A stretch of 64,000 nt of DNA, taken from NCBI GenBank assembly GCA_024685315.1, contig JAIKVW010000041.1, positions 1-64,000 on the forward strand, written 5' to 3'. The DNA comes from Lachnospiraceae bacterium (GTDB taxonomy: Bacteria > Bacillota > Clostridia > Lachnospirales > Lachnospiraceae). Positions within the stretch are counted from its first letter, which is position 1. Each line of letters begins with the position of its first letter. Position numbers and translations under genes: made by a program. Below are positions 24,669 through 33,334 of this stretch, piece by piece. The notes below the pieces were generated by a model. That model did no database searches and was not told where the DNA came from. It saw only the letters and a list, made by a program, of their open reading frames with translations.

Positions 24669-26072
24669 ATGAACAGCAAAGAGGAAAGACAATACGAGAA
24701 AATGGTGCTGCTGCCGGTGGAATCACTGGTAGTCAGACTTGCGATCCCCACCATAATCAGCCAGATGGTAACGATGATCTATAATCTGGTGGATTCTTAC
24801 TTCGTGGGGAAACTCGGGACAAGTGCGAGCGCCGCGGTAGGGATAGTTGTGAGCCTTCACGCTCTTTTCCAGTCCGTAGGGCTTATGTTCGGACATGGCG
24901 TCGGGACCAATCTAAGCATCCTCCAGGGTCAGGGCAAGGAAGAGGAGGCAGACCAGTTTCTCGCTGTTGGGCTTACTATCTCGCTGGTACTTAGTTTAAT
25001 TATAATGGCCCTCGGGCTGGTATTCCTGGATCCCTTAATGCGGCTTCTGGGGAGCACGGAGACTATCCTTCCGTATGCACGGACATACGGTTTTTATATA
25101 TTGATCTCCGGACCTGCATTTGTGGCCAGCTGCATGCTGAACAGCATCATGAGGTATGAAGGCCGCGCGGTGCTCGCAATGGTCGGCCTTGTGTCCGGAG
25201 GAGTCCTGAATATGATCGGGGACCCTATCCTGATGTTCAGGCTTGGAATGGGAATAAACGGTGCAGGCCTGTCTACCGCCGTTTCTCAGTACATAAGCCT
25301 CGGGATACTGCTGTACATGTTCTTATCCGGGAAGACGATCAGTCACCTTGCCCTTATTAACTTTTTCAAATATCCCGCCAGGATCATGCGCATCGTGAAA
25401 AACGGCCTGCCAAGCATGATCCGCCAGGTAATGAACAGCGTCTCGACTGCGGTCCTCAACAACTGCGCGAGGCCTTATGGCGACGCTGCAATTTCTGCAA
25501 TGACCATCACCGGAAGGGTCATGATGTTCCTTGCCGCGATCGCGCTCGGGCTGGGCCAGGGCTTTCAGCCCGCAGCAGCTTATAATTACGGCGCAGGCAA
25601 ATATTCCCGCCTCCGCAGGGCATTTCGGTTTACTTTTATTTTTGCAGAGTGTCTGCTGGGATTCTTCAGCATCATCGGACTTATCTTTCCGGGCAGGATC
25701 GTTGAGATATTCAGGAACGATCCTGCCGTTATAGCTATTGGTATCCCTGCTATCCGTTTTATGTGCCTTGCGACCATCGTACAGCCCATAAACCTCCTGG
25801 CAAATATGATGTTCCAGGGAATAGGACGGAGCCGGGAAGCCGCTCTTATGGCAAGCATGAGGAGCGGGATCTTCTATATTCCTCTTCTGATAATCCTTCC
25901 GAAATTTATTGAGATCACAGGCATACAGTGCGCCCAGCTTATTGCCGATCTTATTACTCTTTGCGTGGCAATTCCGATCCTTATAAGGTTTTTCCGGACC
26001 ATTCCTAAGGAAGACTACCGTTCGGAAATCGACGAAAAGTATTCCCTCGCTATTGTTTCTGAAAGGGAATGA
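24669..26072 (+). CDS. MATE-family efflux transporter
   Basis: 467-residue multidrug/toxic-compound exporter with twelve predicted membrane helices. LAIPTIISQMVTMIYNLVDSYFVGKLGTSA is the typical first repeat, and the second half begins ...NGLPSMIRQVMNS. ATG at 24669, nine bases after the hydratase stop, with only a weak ribosome site, which suggests it is read as the tail of the catabolic operon. Its cargo is unknown; exporting an inhibitory pathway intermediate would fit the position. Confidence 0.92.
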   Translation: MNSKEERQYEKMVLLPVESLVVRLAIPTIISQMVTMIYNLVDSYFVGKLGTSASAAVGIVVSLHALFQSVGLMFGHGVGTNLSILQGQGKEEEADQFLAVGLTISLVLSLIIMALGLVFLDPLMRLLGSTETILPYARTYGFYILISGPAFVASCMLNSIMRYEGRAVLAMVGLVSGGVLNMIGDPILMFRLGMGINGAGLSTAVSQYISLGILLYMFLSGKTISHLALINFFKYPARIMRIVKNGLPSMIRQVMNSVSTAVLNNCARPYGDAAISAMTITGRVMMFLAAIALGLGQGFQPAAAYNYGAGKYSRLRRAFRFTFIFAECLLGFFSIIGLIFPGRIVEIFRNDPAVIAIGIPAIRFMCLATIVQPINLLANMMFQGIGRSREAALMASMRSGIFYIPLLIILPKFIEITGIQCAQLIADLITLCVAIPILIRFFRTIPKEDYRSEIDEKYSLAIVSERE

Positions 26073-26082
26073 GTGTTATAAT
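26053..26082 (+). promoter_or_regulatory. Promoter of the histidine phosphatase gene
   Basis: TTGTTT (26053-26058), 18 bases, TATAAT (26077-26082), overlapping the end of the MATE gene. Confidence 0.6.
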
Positions 26083-26132
26083 CACTTTCTGAATGAAGCG
26101 GCACAGATGCTGCTGGTTTCGGAGGGATAATA

Positions 26133-26771
26133 TTGCAGATCTATTTTATGCGTCACGGACAGACCGAATACAATACGCTGGGGCTGGTGCAGGGGAATAC
26201 CGACATACCGTTAAACAGCACGGGAATAGCCCAGGCGGAGACTGCGCGCGATTATTTTGCCGCGCAGGGAATATCCTTTGACGCGGTCTACAGCAGCCCG
26301 CTCATCCGGGCGGTGAAGACTGCCGCGATCGCTGCGGACATTCCCGAGGAGGACGTCATCAGGGACTGCAATATCGTTGAGATGGGATTCGGCGAGGCTG
26401 AGGGACAGATGTATCCCGTGATCCACAATCTTTTCTTTCATCCCGAGAAGTACGTGGCTCCCGAGGGGGGCGAGACGATCGACGAGGTCTGTGCCCGCAC
26501 AGCGAAATTCCTAGATGAGATGGCGGTGAAATACGGAAGCACGGACAAGGTGATCCTCGCGTCCACGCACGGGGCGTCGCTCCGGGCGGTCATCCAGGCG
26601 GTCATGCCGGTGCCCAGGGAGGGCTTCTGGCGAGGCCGGATGGACAACTGCGTGTGCTGCAAGATAAATTATGACGGCAGCAGGTATACATTGGAGAAGA
26701 TGATCTATCCTTTGAAGGGAACGGAACTGCCGGTGCGCGGTCCGGAGGATCTGGAAACTCCGGAGAAATGA
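26133..26771 (+). CDS. Histidine phosphatase (phosphoglycerate mutase-like)
   Basis: 212-residue histidine phosphatase. IYFMRHGQTEYNTLGLVQGNTD carries the RHG catalytic motif, AVYSSPLIRAVKTA the second arginine, and LASTHGASLRAVIQ the second histidine. Start TTG at 26133, seven bases after GGAGG. Substrate unknown: the family spans sugar phosphatases, cobalamin-pathway phosphatases and mutases. No cobalamin genes adjoin it. Confidence 0.88.
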   Translation: MQIYFMRHGQTEYNTLGLVQGNTDIPLNSTGIAQAETARDYFAAQGISFDAVYSSPLIRAVKTAAIAADIPEEDVIRDCNIVEMGFGEAEGQMYPVIHNLFFHPEKYVAPEGGETIDEVCARTAKFLDEMAVKYGSTDKVILASTHGASLRAVIQAVMPVPREGFWRGRMDNCVCCKINYDGSRYTLEKMIYPLKGTELPVRGPEDLETPEK

Positions 26772-26828
26772 ACGGTGCCGGGAAAACGGACCGGGCACGG
26801 GTGATGCGTGCCGGAGCGGGGAGACGAG

Positions 26829-27248
26829 ATGATTAAAAAGATTAAGGGGCTGATCGACGCAAAGCTCCTGAGGTTCATAATAGTAGGGCTGATCAATACG
26901 GCTGTCGGAACGGCGATAATGTTCGGGCTTTACAATATCGCCGGCGCGAGCTACTGGGTTTCTTCCGCCGCGAATTACATCCTCACCAGCATACTCAGCT
27001 TTTTCCTGAACAAATTTTTTACCTTCAAGAACAAGGGCTGGTCCTGGGGGCAGGTGCTGCGCTTTGCGATAAACATAGCTGTGTGTTATCTGCTGGCTTA
27101 CGGGATCGCGAAGCCGGCTGTGTCCGCGCTCCTCGCAGGCTATGGACAGAAGGTACAGGAGAACGTTGCAATGCTGACCGGGATGGTGCTCTTCACCGGA
27201 TTCAATTATCTGGGACAGAGGCTGTTCGCGTTTAAAGAACAGGAGTGA
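26829..27248 (+). CDS. GtrA-family membrane protein
   Basis: 139 residues with four membrane helices. LRFIIVGLINTAVGTAIMFGLY and NYILTSILSFFLNKFFTFK are the GtrA signature. The family is thought to help move lipid-linked sugars across the membrane. The ATG at 26829 follows GGGGAGACGAG; a GTG at 26808 in the same frame lacks a ribosome site. No glycosyltransferase partner is adjacent. Confidence 0.9.
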   Translation: MIKKIKGLIDAKLLRFIIVGLINTAVGTAIMFGLYNIAGASYWVSSAANYILTSILSFFLNKFFTFKNKGWSWGQVLRFAINIAVCYLLAYGIAKPAVSALLAGYGQKVQENVAMLTGMVLFTGFNYLGQRLFAFKEQE

Positions 27249-27338
27249 ATAGGCTATTCTCTTTTTCCCTGATATCTGCTATAATATAGTCGGTAAGAAT
27301 ATGTAATAACTTGTGTACGAAAAACAGGAGGCGATATC

Positions 27339-27713
27339 ATGGAATTTTGCAAATGCAATAAGTGCGGAAACTTTGTATATTTTATTGAAGGACCTCACTG
27401 CACCCCGGTATGCTGCGGCGAGACTATGGAGAAGCTCGTAGCAGGCACCACCGACGGCGCTCGCGAGAAGCATGTGCCTGCAGTTACGGTCGAAGGAAAT
27501 GTCATCACCGTCAAGGTCGGCGAGGTAGAGCATCCTATGATGGAGAAGCACTATATCCAGTTCATAGCTCTCGAGACTTCGGCCGGATGCCATATGAAGA
27601 AGCTTACCCCGGCTGACAAGCCTGAGGCAGTTTTCATCCTGGCTGAGGGTGAAGCTCCTGTTGCAGCATATGAATACTGCAACCTTCACGGACTCTGGAA
27701 GGCTGATATCTAA
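27339..27713 (+). CDS. dfx: Desulfoferrodoxin (superoxide reductase)
   Basis: 124-residue two-iron superoxide reductase that detoxifies superoxide without making oxygen. N-terminal desulforedoxin centre: cysteines in FCKCNKCGN and VCCGE. C-terminal catalytic centre: histidines in EKHVPAV, EHPMMEKHYI, and the cysteine/histidine in YCNLHGLW. ATG at 27339 after CAGGAGGCGATATC. Monocistronic, closed by a strong terminator. A clear marker of an anaerobe. Confidence 0.97.
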   Translation: MEFCKCNKCGNFVYFIEGPHCTPVCCGETMEKLVAGTTDGAREKHVPAVTVEGNVITVKVGEVEHPMMEKHYIQFIALETSAGCHMKKLTPADKPEAVFILAEGEAPVAAYEYCNLHGLWKADI

Positions 27714-27773
27714 GAGGGCCTGGATGGCCGATGCAATAATTAACGACCATGACAAGAAAAATTCAAAGATCAG

Positions 27774-27813
27774 GAAGGACTTCGGACTCATAATGAGCCC
27801 GAAGTCCTTTTTT
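27774..27813 (+). terminator. Terminator of the desulfoferrodoxin gene
   Basis: AAGGACTTCGG-a-CTC/GAG-c-CCGAAGTCCTT hairpin with a four-base loop (ataat region) followed by TTTTTT. Strong rho-independent terminator. Confidence 0.9.
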
Positions 27814-27866
27814 CAGCTTTATCCGATGTTATAATTAAAAAAAATATATAAAAAGGCGGTAGACAT

Positions 27867-30254
27867 ATGGAAAGACAAAACCGGCTCAGGAAAATGATCC
27901 GCAGACTTTTGGGAGTGCTGTTTTTCATTCTGGCACTTTCCCTGCCGACTTCCCTCGCTTACGCTGACGAGGCTGAATAGGAAGTCCTGGTCGACAACGG
28001 CATACCGGTCGTATATCTGAACATTGATGAGTCCAGGGGCACCATTGATGATATGCATGCAAGCACGGATCACGATGTTTACTGCTACGGCACCATTTCG
28101 ATCGTAGTGCCGGAGGGCTTTCATTACCCGGATTTCCCGGATCTGGACTGCGAGAGCCTCGAAGGTCTGGAGATGAGCATCCGCGGGAGAGGGAATTCCA
28201 CCTGGAACGAGGAGAAGAAGCCTTACAAGATCAAGCTGGATAAGAAGACGGACGTTTTTGGGCTTGGGAAGAATAAGCACTGGGTGCTGCTCGCGAATTC
28301 CAAGGATGACACGCTCCTTAGGGACCGCATTACGGCCTGGCTCGGCGACGGGATGGGCTTTGATTTCACGCCGCGCGGGGTGCCGGTGGATGTCGTAATG
28401 ACAGGGGAGTATTTCGGCACACAGTACCTTGGGAGTTATTATCTTAGCGAAAATGTCCGCGTGGATGACAACCGGCTCGAGATAGAGGAGCTGGAAGAAG
28501 GGGATACGGATCCCGATATCATTACCGGCGGGTATCTGCTGCAGAATGCACTGCAGGTCCGCAAGGGCTCGCCTGACCGTTTCTATACATCCCGCGGCGT
28601 AGACTGGGCTACCCATACTCCTTCTTTTGATACCGAGGAGAACGCTCTTTACTACAGCCTGGGTGCAGAGGGCGGGGAAGCGGGCGAGAATACTTTTGCT
28701 GCTGCAGAACTTTCGGACGCCTACGAGAACCCGGTCCAGCAGGAGTATATCCAGCAGTATATGCAGCTCGTGGAGGACGTCATATACGAGGGGACGACGG
28801 CCTACCGCGACTACATGGATGTTGAGAACTCCGCGAAATACTGGCTCGTAAACGCATTCACCCTTAATAATGACGCCTATGCGACAGGCAGCACATATAT
28901 TTACAAGGACAGAGATCCGGAAAGTGGGGGAAGCAAGTTGTACTGGGGCCCGCTCTGGGATTTCGACTATGCCTGGAATTTCAACACCCGGGTCACCGGC
29001 CTTAACTGCGGCCACAAATGGATCAAGCCGCTGTTTTATGACAAGGAAGAGGGCGGCTTCGTCGCGGAACTGCACAAGCAGTGGCCGGGTATGAAGGAGC
29101 TCCTGGAAGAACTCATCGCAGAGGGCGGCGTGATCGACGGTTATTACGAAGAAACCAGAGCCTCCGCAGAGGCGGACGCGGCGATCTACCATCCGGAATC
29201 TGATTTTGATTACCAAGCGCGGGTAGAAGCACTCAAGGACTGGATCCGCCGCCGTATTGACTGGGTGGATGAGAACTTTTCCATGGTGGACGATATGGTC
29301 CACAGGGTGACTTTTGTCGCGGACGGAGAATTATTTGCGTACGAATATTATGAGGCAAGCGATTACCTGGACGGCGAAGAGGACTTCCCGGAGAAGGATG
29401 GCTACACCTTCGTAGGCTGGGCCGACGAGGACGGGAATGTCATCCGCTCCCAGACCTTTGTCAGTGAGGACATGATCCTGACGGCACAGTACGTTCCTGA
29501 CGACACTCTGACTCATGCGAAAGATTTAGCCTTCGCGAAAGACGGAGACACCATCACCTACAACGCTATTTTCCGAAGCTACACCATTCCTTATGTAATT
29601 CTCCCCGTAGATGCTGAGGACCAGCGGGTCACATGGACTTCTTCCGATGAAAACATCGTGAGGATCACCCGCTATGGGCAGGTCGTATACGAATCGCCCG
29701 GGGTCGTTACTTTTACTGCAAGCCTGAGGCTTGGCGGGACCAGGACCTTTACTCTTACTATCACAAATGGCGATCTGCCGGTTGCAGAATCCATCAGCCT
29801 TGAGGAGGACAGCCTGCGGCTCAGGCTGGGTGATCAGGTTCCGTTAATGATCCGCTCGAATCCGTCCGATGCGAAGATCTTTGAATACCGTTACGTTTCT
29901 GATAATGAAAATATCGTTACGGTAGGTGACCTGGGAGTCGTGACTGCTGTCGGGACGGGGCGGACCAGGGTACATGTGTATGTGACGGCTATGGGACCGG
30001 ATGGAGATGATATCGAGCTGGAGGCGAATGCTTCCGTGATCGTTTCGGATCCCAGAAAAAACGAAGAGGAGTCTGAAGGATCTACGGAAGAATCGATCAT
30101 ATCCGCTGAATCTTCCTCCGGACAGAATCTTGGAGCAGCACACGAAAACTCCGGATCCGCTGGATCAGGGAGCCATATCGCGCTATGGGTAATTCTCTGC
30201 GCGGCCGCAGCTGCTTTTATCGCATTCTTCGCGCTCCATTCCAGAAAGCACTGA
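27867..30254 (+). pseudogene. CotH-kinase surface protein with in-frame amber codon after the signal peptide
   Basis: From ATG 27867 (ribosome site AAAGGCGGTAG) the frame codes for a clean signal peptide (LLGVLFFILALSLPTSLAYA) and then hits TAG at 27978-27980 (codon 38). The same frame stays open for 757 more codons to 30254. The downstream part has the CotH kinase motifs (SIRGRGNSTW, KKPYKIKLDKKTDVFG, LLRDRI), an InlB-type repeat (GYTFVGWADEDGNVIRSQTF), two Ig-like domains and a C-terminal membrane anchor followed by HSRKH. No start codon with a ribosome site follows the TAG until ATG 28053, which would lack the signal peptide. It is a recent nonsense mutation, a sequencing error or a readthrough gene. 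Mature function in other bacteria is protein or spore-coat phosphorylation; here an extracellular anchored protein is expected. Confidence 0.82.
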
Positions 30255-30366
30255 TGAAAAGATAGCCTGGCTATGGGGCTCTTTACGAAGACAAGCGGCC
30301 AGGGAGGGTCATTGTAAAAATATTCCGGCAGCCGGTGACCAAATAAAAAATGCATATATAAAGCAG

Positions 30367-30404
30367 GATCCCCGGGGCCTTGTGAAAGCAAGGATCCGGG
30401 GATC
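30367..30404. repeat. Palindromic hairpin, copy 1
   Basis: GATCCCCGG and CCGGGGATC enclose an inner CCTTG/CAAGG pair. Close in sequence to the hairpin at 32991-33027. It may serve as terminator for the leftward enoyl-CoA hydratase gene, although the nearest T-run on that strand (30343-30350) is some distance away. Confidence 0.6.
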
Positions 30405-30445
30405 TAAAATGCCTGCCGCGCTATTGCGAAAGAACTCGTTTTGGA

Positions 30446-31252
30446 TTATTTTCCTGTATAATTCGGCTTGCGCTTTTCCAAAAAAGCAGCGAGTCCTTCT
30501 GCTTTATCCTCTGTAGAGAACAGCATTGCGGCCAGATCTCTCTCGATCTCTCCGGACTCCTCGATGTTCAGATCCGCGCAGCGGTTTACTGCGATTTTGC
30601 AGCAATTGATAGCGATAGAGGAGTTGTTTAATATGAGACGCATCTCGGCGACCGCTTCCTTAAGAAGTGCTTCCGGATCGCAGACTTTTGTCACCAGGCC
30701 GATGGAAAGGGCTTCTTCCGCGGAAATCATCCTGCCTGTCAGGATCATCTCTTTTGCACGGCCGAATCCGACGAGGCGCTGCAGCCTTTTGGTTGCGCAG
30801 TAAAGAGGCATGAGGCCAAGGGTCACTTCCGGCTGGGCGAAGATGGCGTTGCCCCCTGCAATACGGATATCGCACATCATTGCAAGCTCAGAGCCTCCGC
30901 CCAGGGCATATCCGTTCACTGCCGCGATGACAGGCTTTGGATAGTTTTCAATATAGTTGCAGATGTACTGATGTCCGTAAGCTGCAAAATCCCTGACCTC
31001 CAGCGGTCCCATGTCAGTAAAAGCAGTGACGTCGGCACCTGCACAAAAAGCCCTGTCGCCGGCACCGGTCAGAATAACGCCACGAACGGAGTTATCTTTT
31101 TCTAAGGCTTCAAAAGTCTTCCTGATCTCATCAATCATTTCCAGAGTGATGCGGTTTAAATACTTTGGGCGATTAAGGTAAACAATGGCAATATCATCCT
31201 GGCGATCTAATGCGAGGGTGTTCAGTTCCTTGCTTAATTCTTCAAAACTCAT
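30446..31252 (-). CDS. Enoyl-CoA hydratase/isomerase family protein
   Basis: 268-residue crotonase-fold protein: oxyanion-hole segments GAGDRAFCAGADVTAF and NGYALGGGSELAMMCDIRIA, then QPEVTLGLMPLYCATKRLQRLVG. It has KRL where most hydratases have QRL. ATG at 31252 after AAAAGGAGAACGGTC. Transcribed from its own strong promoter, divergent from the Rrf2-type regulator, which may therefore control it. Less than 40% identical by eye to the crotonase at 23889, so not a recent duplicate. Substrate not evident. Confidence 0.9.
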   Translation of the reverse strand: MSFEELSKELNTLALDRQDDIAIVYLNRPKYLNRITLEMIDEIRKTFEALEKDNSVRGVILTGAGDRAFCAGADVTAFTDMGPLEVRDFAAYGHQYICNYIENYPKPVIAAVNGYALGGGSELAMMCDIRIAGGNAIFAQPEVTLGLMPLYCATKRLQRLVGFGRAKEMILTGRMISAEEALSIGLVTKVCDPEALLKEAVAEMRLILNNSSIAINCCKIAVNRCADLNIEESGEIERDLAAMLFSTEDKAEGLAAFLEKRKPNYTGK

Positions 31253-31301
31253 GACCGTTCTCCTTTTATAAAAGCGATGTAAAAATAAAAATTACAATGA
31301 G

Positions 31302-31330
31302 AGCATATCATGCTTTTTTGGGGTTGTCAA
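31302..31330 (-). promoter_or_regulatory. Promoter of the leftward enoyl-CoA hydratase gene
   Basis: On the minus strand a perfect TTGACA (31325-31330) and TATGCT (31302-31307) with a 17-base gap. Confidence 0.8.
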
Positions 31331-31337
31331 TTTAAAC

Positions 31338-31367
31338 TTTACAACAAGTGTCATTTATGTTTATACT
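31338..31367 (+). promoter_or_regulatory. Promoter of the Rrf2 regulator/old yellow enzyme pair
   Basis: TTTACA (31338-31343), 18 bases, TATACT (31362-31367). It is back-to-back with the leftward promoter, so one bound regulator could affect both. Confidence 0.65.
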
Positions 31368-31387
31368 AGAGAAAAGGAGATGTTTCT

Positions 31388-31843
31388 ATGAGAATCAGCG
31401 CAAAGTGTTCTGTGGCAATCCATTGTCTGTTACTAATATCCGAATATGGCGGCAGGCTGAAAATTACCAGTGCCCTGGCCGCAGAGAGTACGGGAGTAAA
31501 TCCTGCCGAGATCCGTGCCCTGATGAACCTGATGAAAAAAGCCGGATTGATCGATGTTAAACGCGGGGTTGGAGGGGCGTACCTTATGCGCAGTACAGAA
31601 GAGATCACAGTCTGGGACATTTACCAGGCCGTAGACCCGTACGGGCTCGAGAAGATCATGGGGATACATCCGAATCCTTCCGACACTTGTCCGATCGGCA
31701 AACGCATAGAAAGGGTCCTTGAGCCGTCCTATACAAAAATCGAAGAGTCGGTAATGCTGTCTATGCAGCAGCTCAGACTTTCGGATTTTGTTGAAACTTT
31801 TCGGGAAATGCGAAGGAAAGAAAGGGAGGAAAGAAGAACATGA
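31388..31843 (+). CDS. Rrf2-family transcriptional regulator
   Basis: 151 residues with an N-terminal winged helix (MRISAKCSVAIHCLLLISEYGG, then the recognition region AEIRALMNLMKKAGLIDVKRGVGGAYL). The three-cysteine cluster motif of IscR/NsrR is absent: only single cysteines at about residues 7, 13 and 98 are seen, so a YwnA/CymR-like non-cluster type is more likely. ATG at 31388 after AAAAGGAGATGTTTCT. Its stop overlaps the start of the next gene (ATGA), so the two are translationally coupled. Confidence 0.9.
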   Translation: MRISAKCSVAIHCLLLISEYGGRLKITSALAAESTGVNPAEIRALMNLMKKAGLIDVKRGVGGAYLMRSTEEITVWDIYQAVDPYGLEKIMGIHPNPSDTCPIGKRIERVLEPSYTKIEESVMLSMQQLRLSDFVETFREMRRKEREERRT

Positions 31844-32898
31844 ACAGGGCATTTGAGAAGTGCCGGCTCGGGAATGAGGTATATGAGAACCATATCGTGC
31901 GTTCTGCGACGTATTGGCCGCTCGGGAATCCTGACGGAACGGTATCGGAGGCACAGATCGCACTGGGGAGAGAACTGGCAGAAAATCATGTGGGCCTGAT
32001 CATCACCGGAATGGTTACGGTCTCAGAAGAAGGAAGATACTCAGCCATACAGAACAGGCTTTATGATGACCGCTTTATCGAAGGACATAAAAAACTTACG
32101 GATGCGGTCCGTCAGGCGGGCGGAAAGATCGTTTGCCAGATCAATCACTGCGGGGCTGCAAGTGATTGCGGGCGAAGGCTAAGTCCATCCGGTATCCCTT
32201 ACCCGCAAACGCGAAATGCCCCCGCGGTCGAGATGTCTGCAGATGATGTAAAGCGTATCACGGGGGAGTTTGCAAATGCTGCCGTACGGGCGAAAGAGTC
32301 AGGCTACGACGGAGTTCAGATCCACTGTGCGCATGGATATCTGCTGTCTCAGTTCATCAACCCGCTGTTTAACAAAAGAACGGATGAATACGGCGTGGAT
32401 GGAACAGGACGCTTCCGCTTTGCGAAAGAGGTCCTGGAAGCCGTTATTGCTGCTGTGGGAGAGGACTATCAGGTTTCTGTGAAGATCAATTCCAATATTG
32501 AGGAAAACGACGAAGCTTATCTGCCGGATTTCCTGATGATGTGCAAAGAAATGAAGAAGCTTGGGGTTGCTTTTGCAGAGATCTCAGGCTGCAATTTCAC
32601 ACCGCTTGGCAGAGCTGGGAAAAACAATTATTACCTGGAAAGAGCAGCCCTGGCACGCAGAGAAGCAGATATTCCGATCGTGCTTGTGGGCGGAGTGCGT
32701 TCTCCGGAGGATATGGAAAAAGCTCTGGACAGCGGCATTGATATGATTTCGATGTGCAGGCCGTTCTTGTGTGAGCCTGATTTGGTAACGAAGCTGATGG
32801 GAGGGCAGGATAAGCCGAAATGTGTCAGCTGTTCCAAGTGTTTCGTATTGGCGTTTAAATATACCCCGGGCGGACCGAAGTGTATCCAGCATCCATAG
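31840..32898 (+). CDS. Old yellow enzyme-family NADH:flavin oxidoreductase
   Basis: 352-residue FMN-dependent TIM barrel (old yellow enzyme/2,4-dienoyl-CoA reductase N-terminal type). HCAHGYLLSQFINPLFNKRTDEYG is the classic family motif and VLVGGVRSPEDMEKAL the phosphate-binding part. The C terminus ends CVSCSKC...KCIQHP, a cysteine cluster fitting a 4Fe-4S centre, but the usual second FAD/NAD domain is missing. It is a short form that needs an external electron donor or partner. Coupled to the Rrf2-type regulator by a 4-base overlap. Likely reduces an activated double bond. Confidence 0.9.
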   Translation: MNRAFEKCRLGNEVYENHIVRSATYWPLGNPDGTVSEAQIALGRELAENHVGLIITGMVTVSEEGRYSAIQNRLYDDRFIEGHKKLTDAVRQAGGKIVCQINHCGAASDCGRRLSPSGIPYPQTRNAPAVEMSADDVKRITGEFANAAVRAKESGYDGVQIHCAHGYLLSQFINPLFNKRTDEYGVDGTGRFRFAKEVLEAVIAAVGEDYQVSVKINSNIEENDEAYLPDFLMMCKEMKKLGVAFAEISGCNFTPLGRAGKNNYYLERAALARREADIPIVLVGGVRSPEDMEKALDSGIDMISMCRPFLCEPDLVTKLMGGQDKPKCVSCSKCFVLAFKYTPGGPKCIQHP

Positions 32899-32980
32899 CG
32901 CCCTTGTACGGAAAACAGATAGAATACGGGCTTGTTCAAAAAGCGTATAGCTACAGCGGTGATATCCGCATGAAAGCTGT

Positions 32981-33030
32981 AAAAAAGAAAAGTCCCCGGA
33001 ACCTCTGAAATCAAGGATCTGGGGATCTTT
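32981..33030 (-). terminator. Terminator of tRNA-Leu (also palindrome copy 2)
   Basis: On the minus strand AGATCCCCAGATCC pairs with GGTTCCGGGGACTT, followed by TTTCTTTTTT. The core (32991-33027) is about 80% alike to the palindrome at 30367-30404. Confidence 0.75.
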
Positions 33031-33038
33031 CAAACGCG

Positions 33039-33122
33039 TGCAGTTGGCGGGACTTGAACCCGCATGAGTGTAACCTCACTAGAACCTGAATCTAGCGCGT
33101 CTGCCAATTCCGCCACAACTGC
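33039..33122 (-). tRNA. tRNA-Leu (anticodon CAG)
   Basis: Class II cloverleaf on the minus strand: acceptor GCAGTTG/CAACTGC, D arm with GGCAGACGC, anticodon stem CTAGA/TCTAG around loop TTCAGGT (anticodon CAG), long variable arm TGAG/CTCA, T arm GCGGG-TTCAAGT-CCCGC, discriminator A. The terminal CCA is not encoded. Followed by a terminator. The remaining bases of the 32899-33334 gap hold only this gene, its terminator and the sirtuin promoter region. Confidence 0.97.
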
Positions 33123-33334
33123 GTGCTCAGATATAATATCAAAATTCTTTTCGGAATGCAAGGAAAAAATGAATTATATGCAAGCTTAATGACCAATTTT
33201 TCGGCTTTGAGGCGGGGTGCTGAACAATTTTCAAATTGATATCCTTACCCGGCTGTGATATTCTCAAAGTACAGATATTAGTACAATTTGAGCAGATTTA
33301 AGACATGTACTGTCCGGGCAGGGAGGGCCATGAT

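Noticed and set aside
27819..29303. 494-codon open frame on the minus strand opposite the CotH-type gene
   Set aside because: It is the shadow of the plus-strand frame in GC-rich DNA: no ribosome site, no recognisable motif, and the plus strand shows clear CotH and Ig-like domains.
28053..30254. ATG 28053 as true start of the CotH-type gene
   Set aside because: It would remove the signal peptide and the first conserved strand; the frame and the ribosome site clearly begin at 27867, with one TAG between.
30255..30445. Strong terminator for the CotH-type gene
   Set aside because: The palindrome at 30367-30404 has no T-run on the plus strand; at best it serves the leftward gene.
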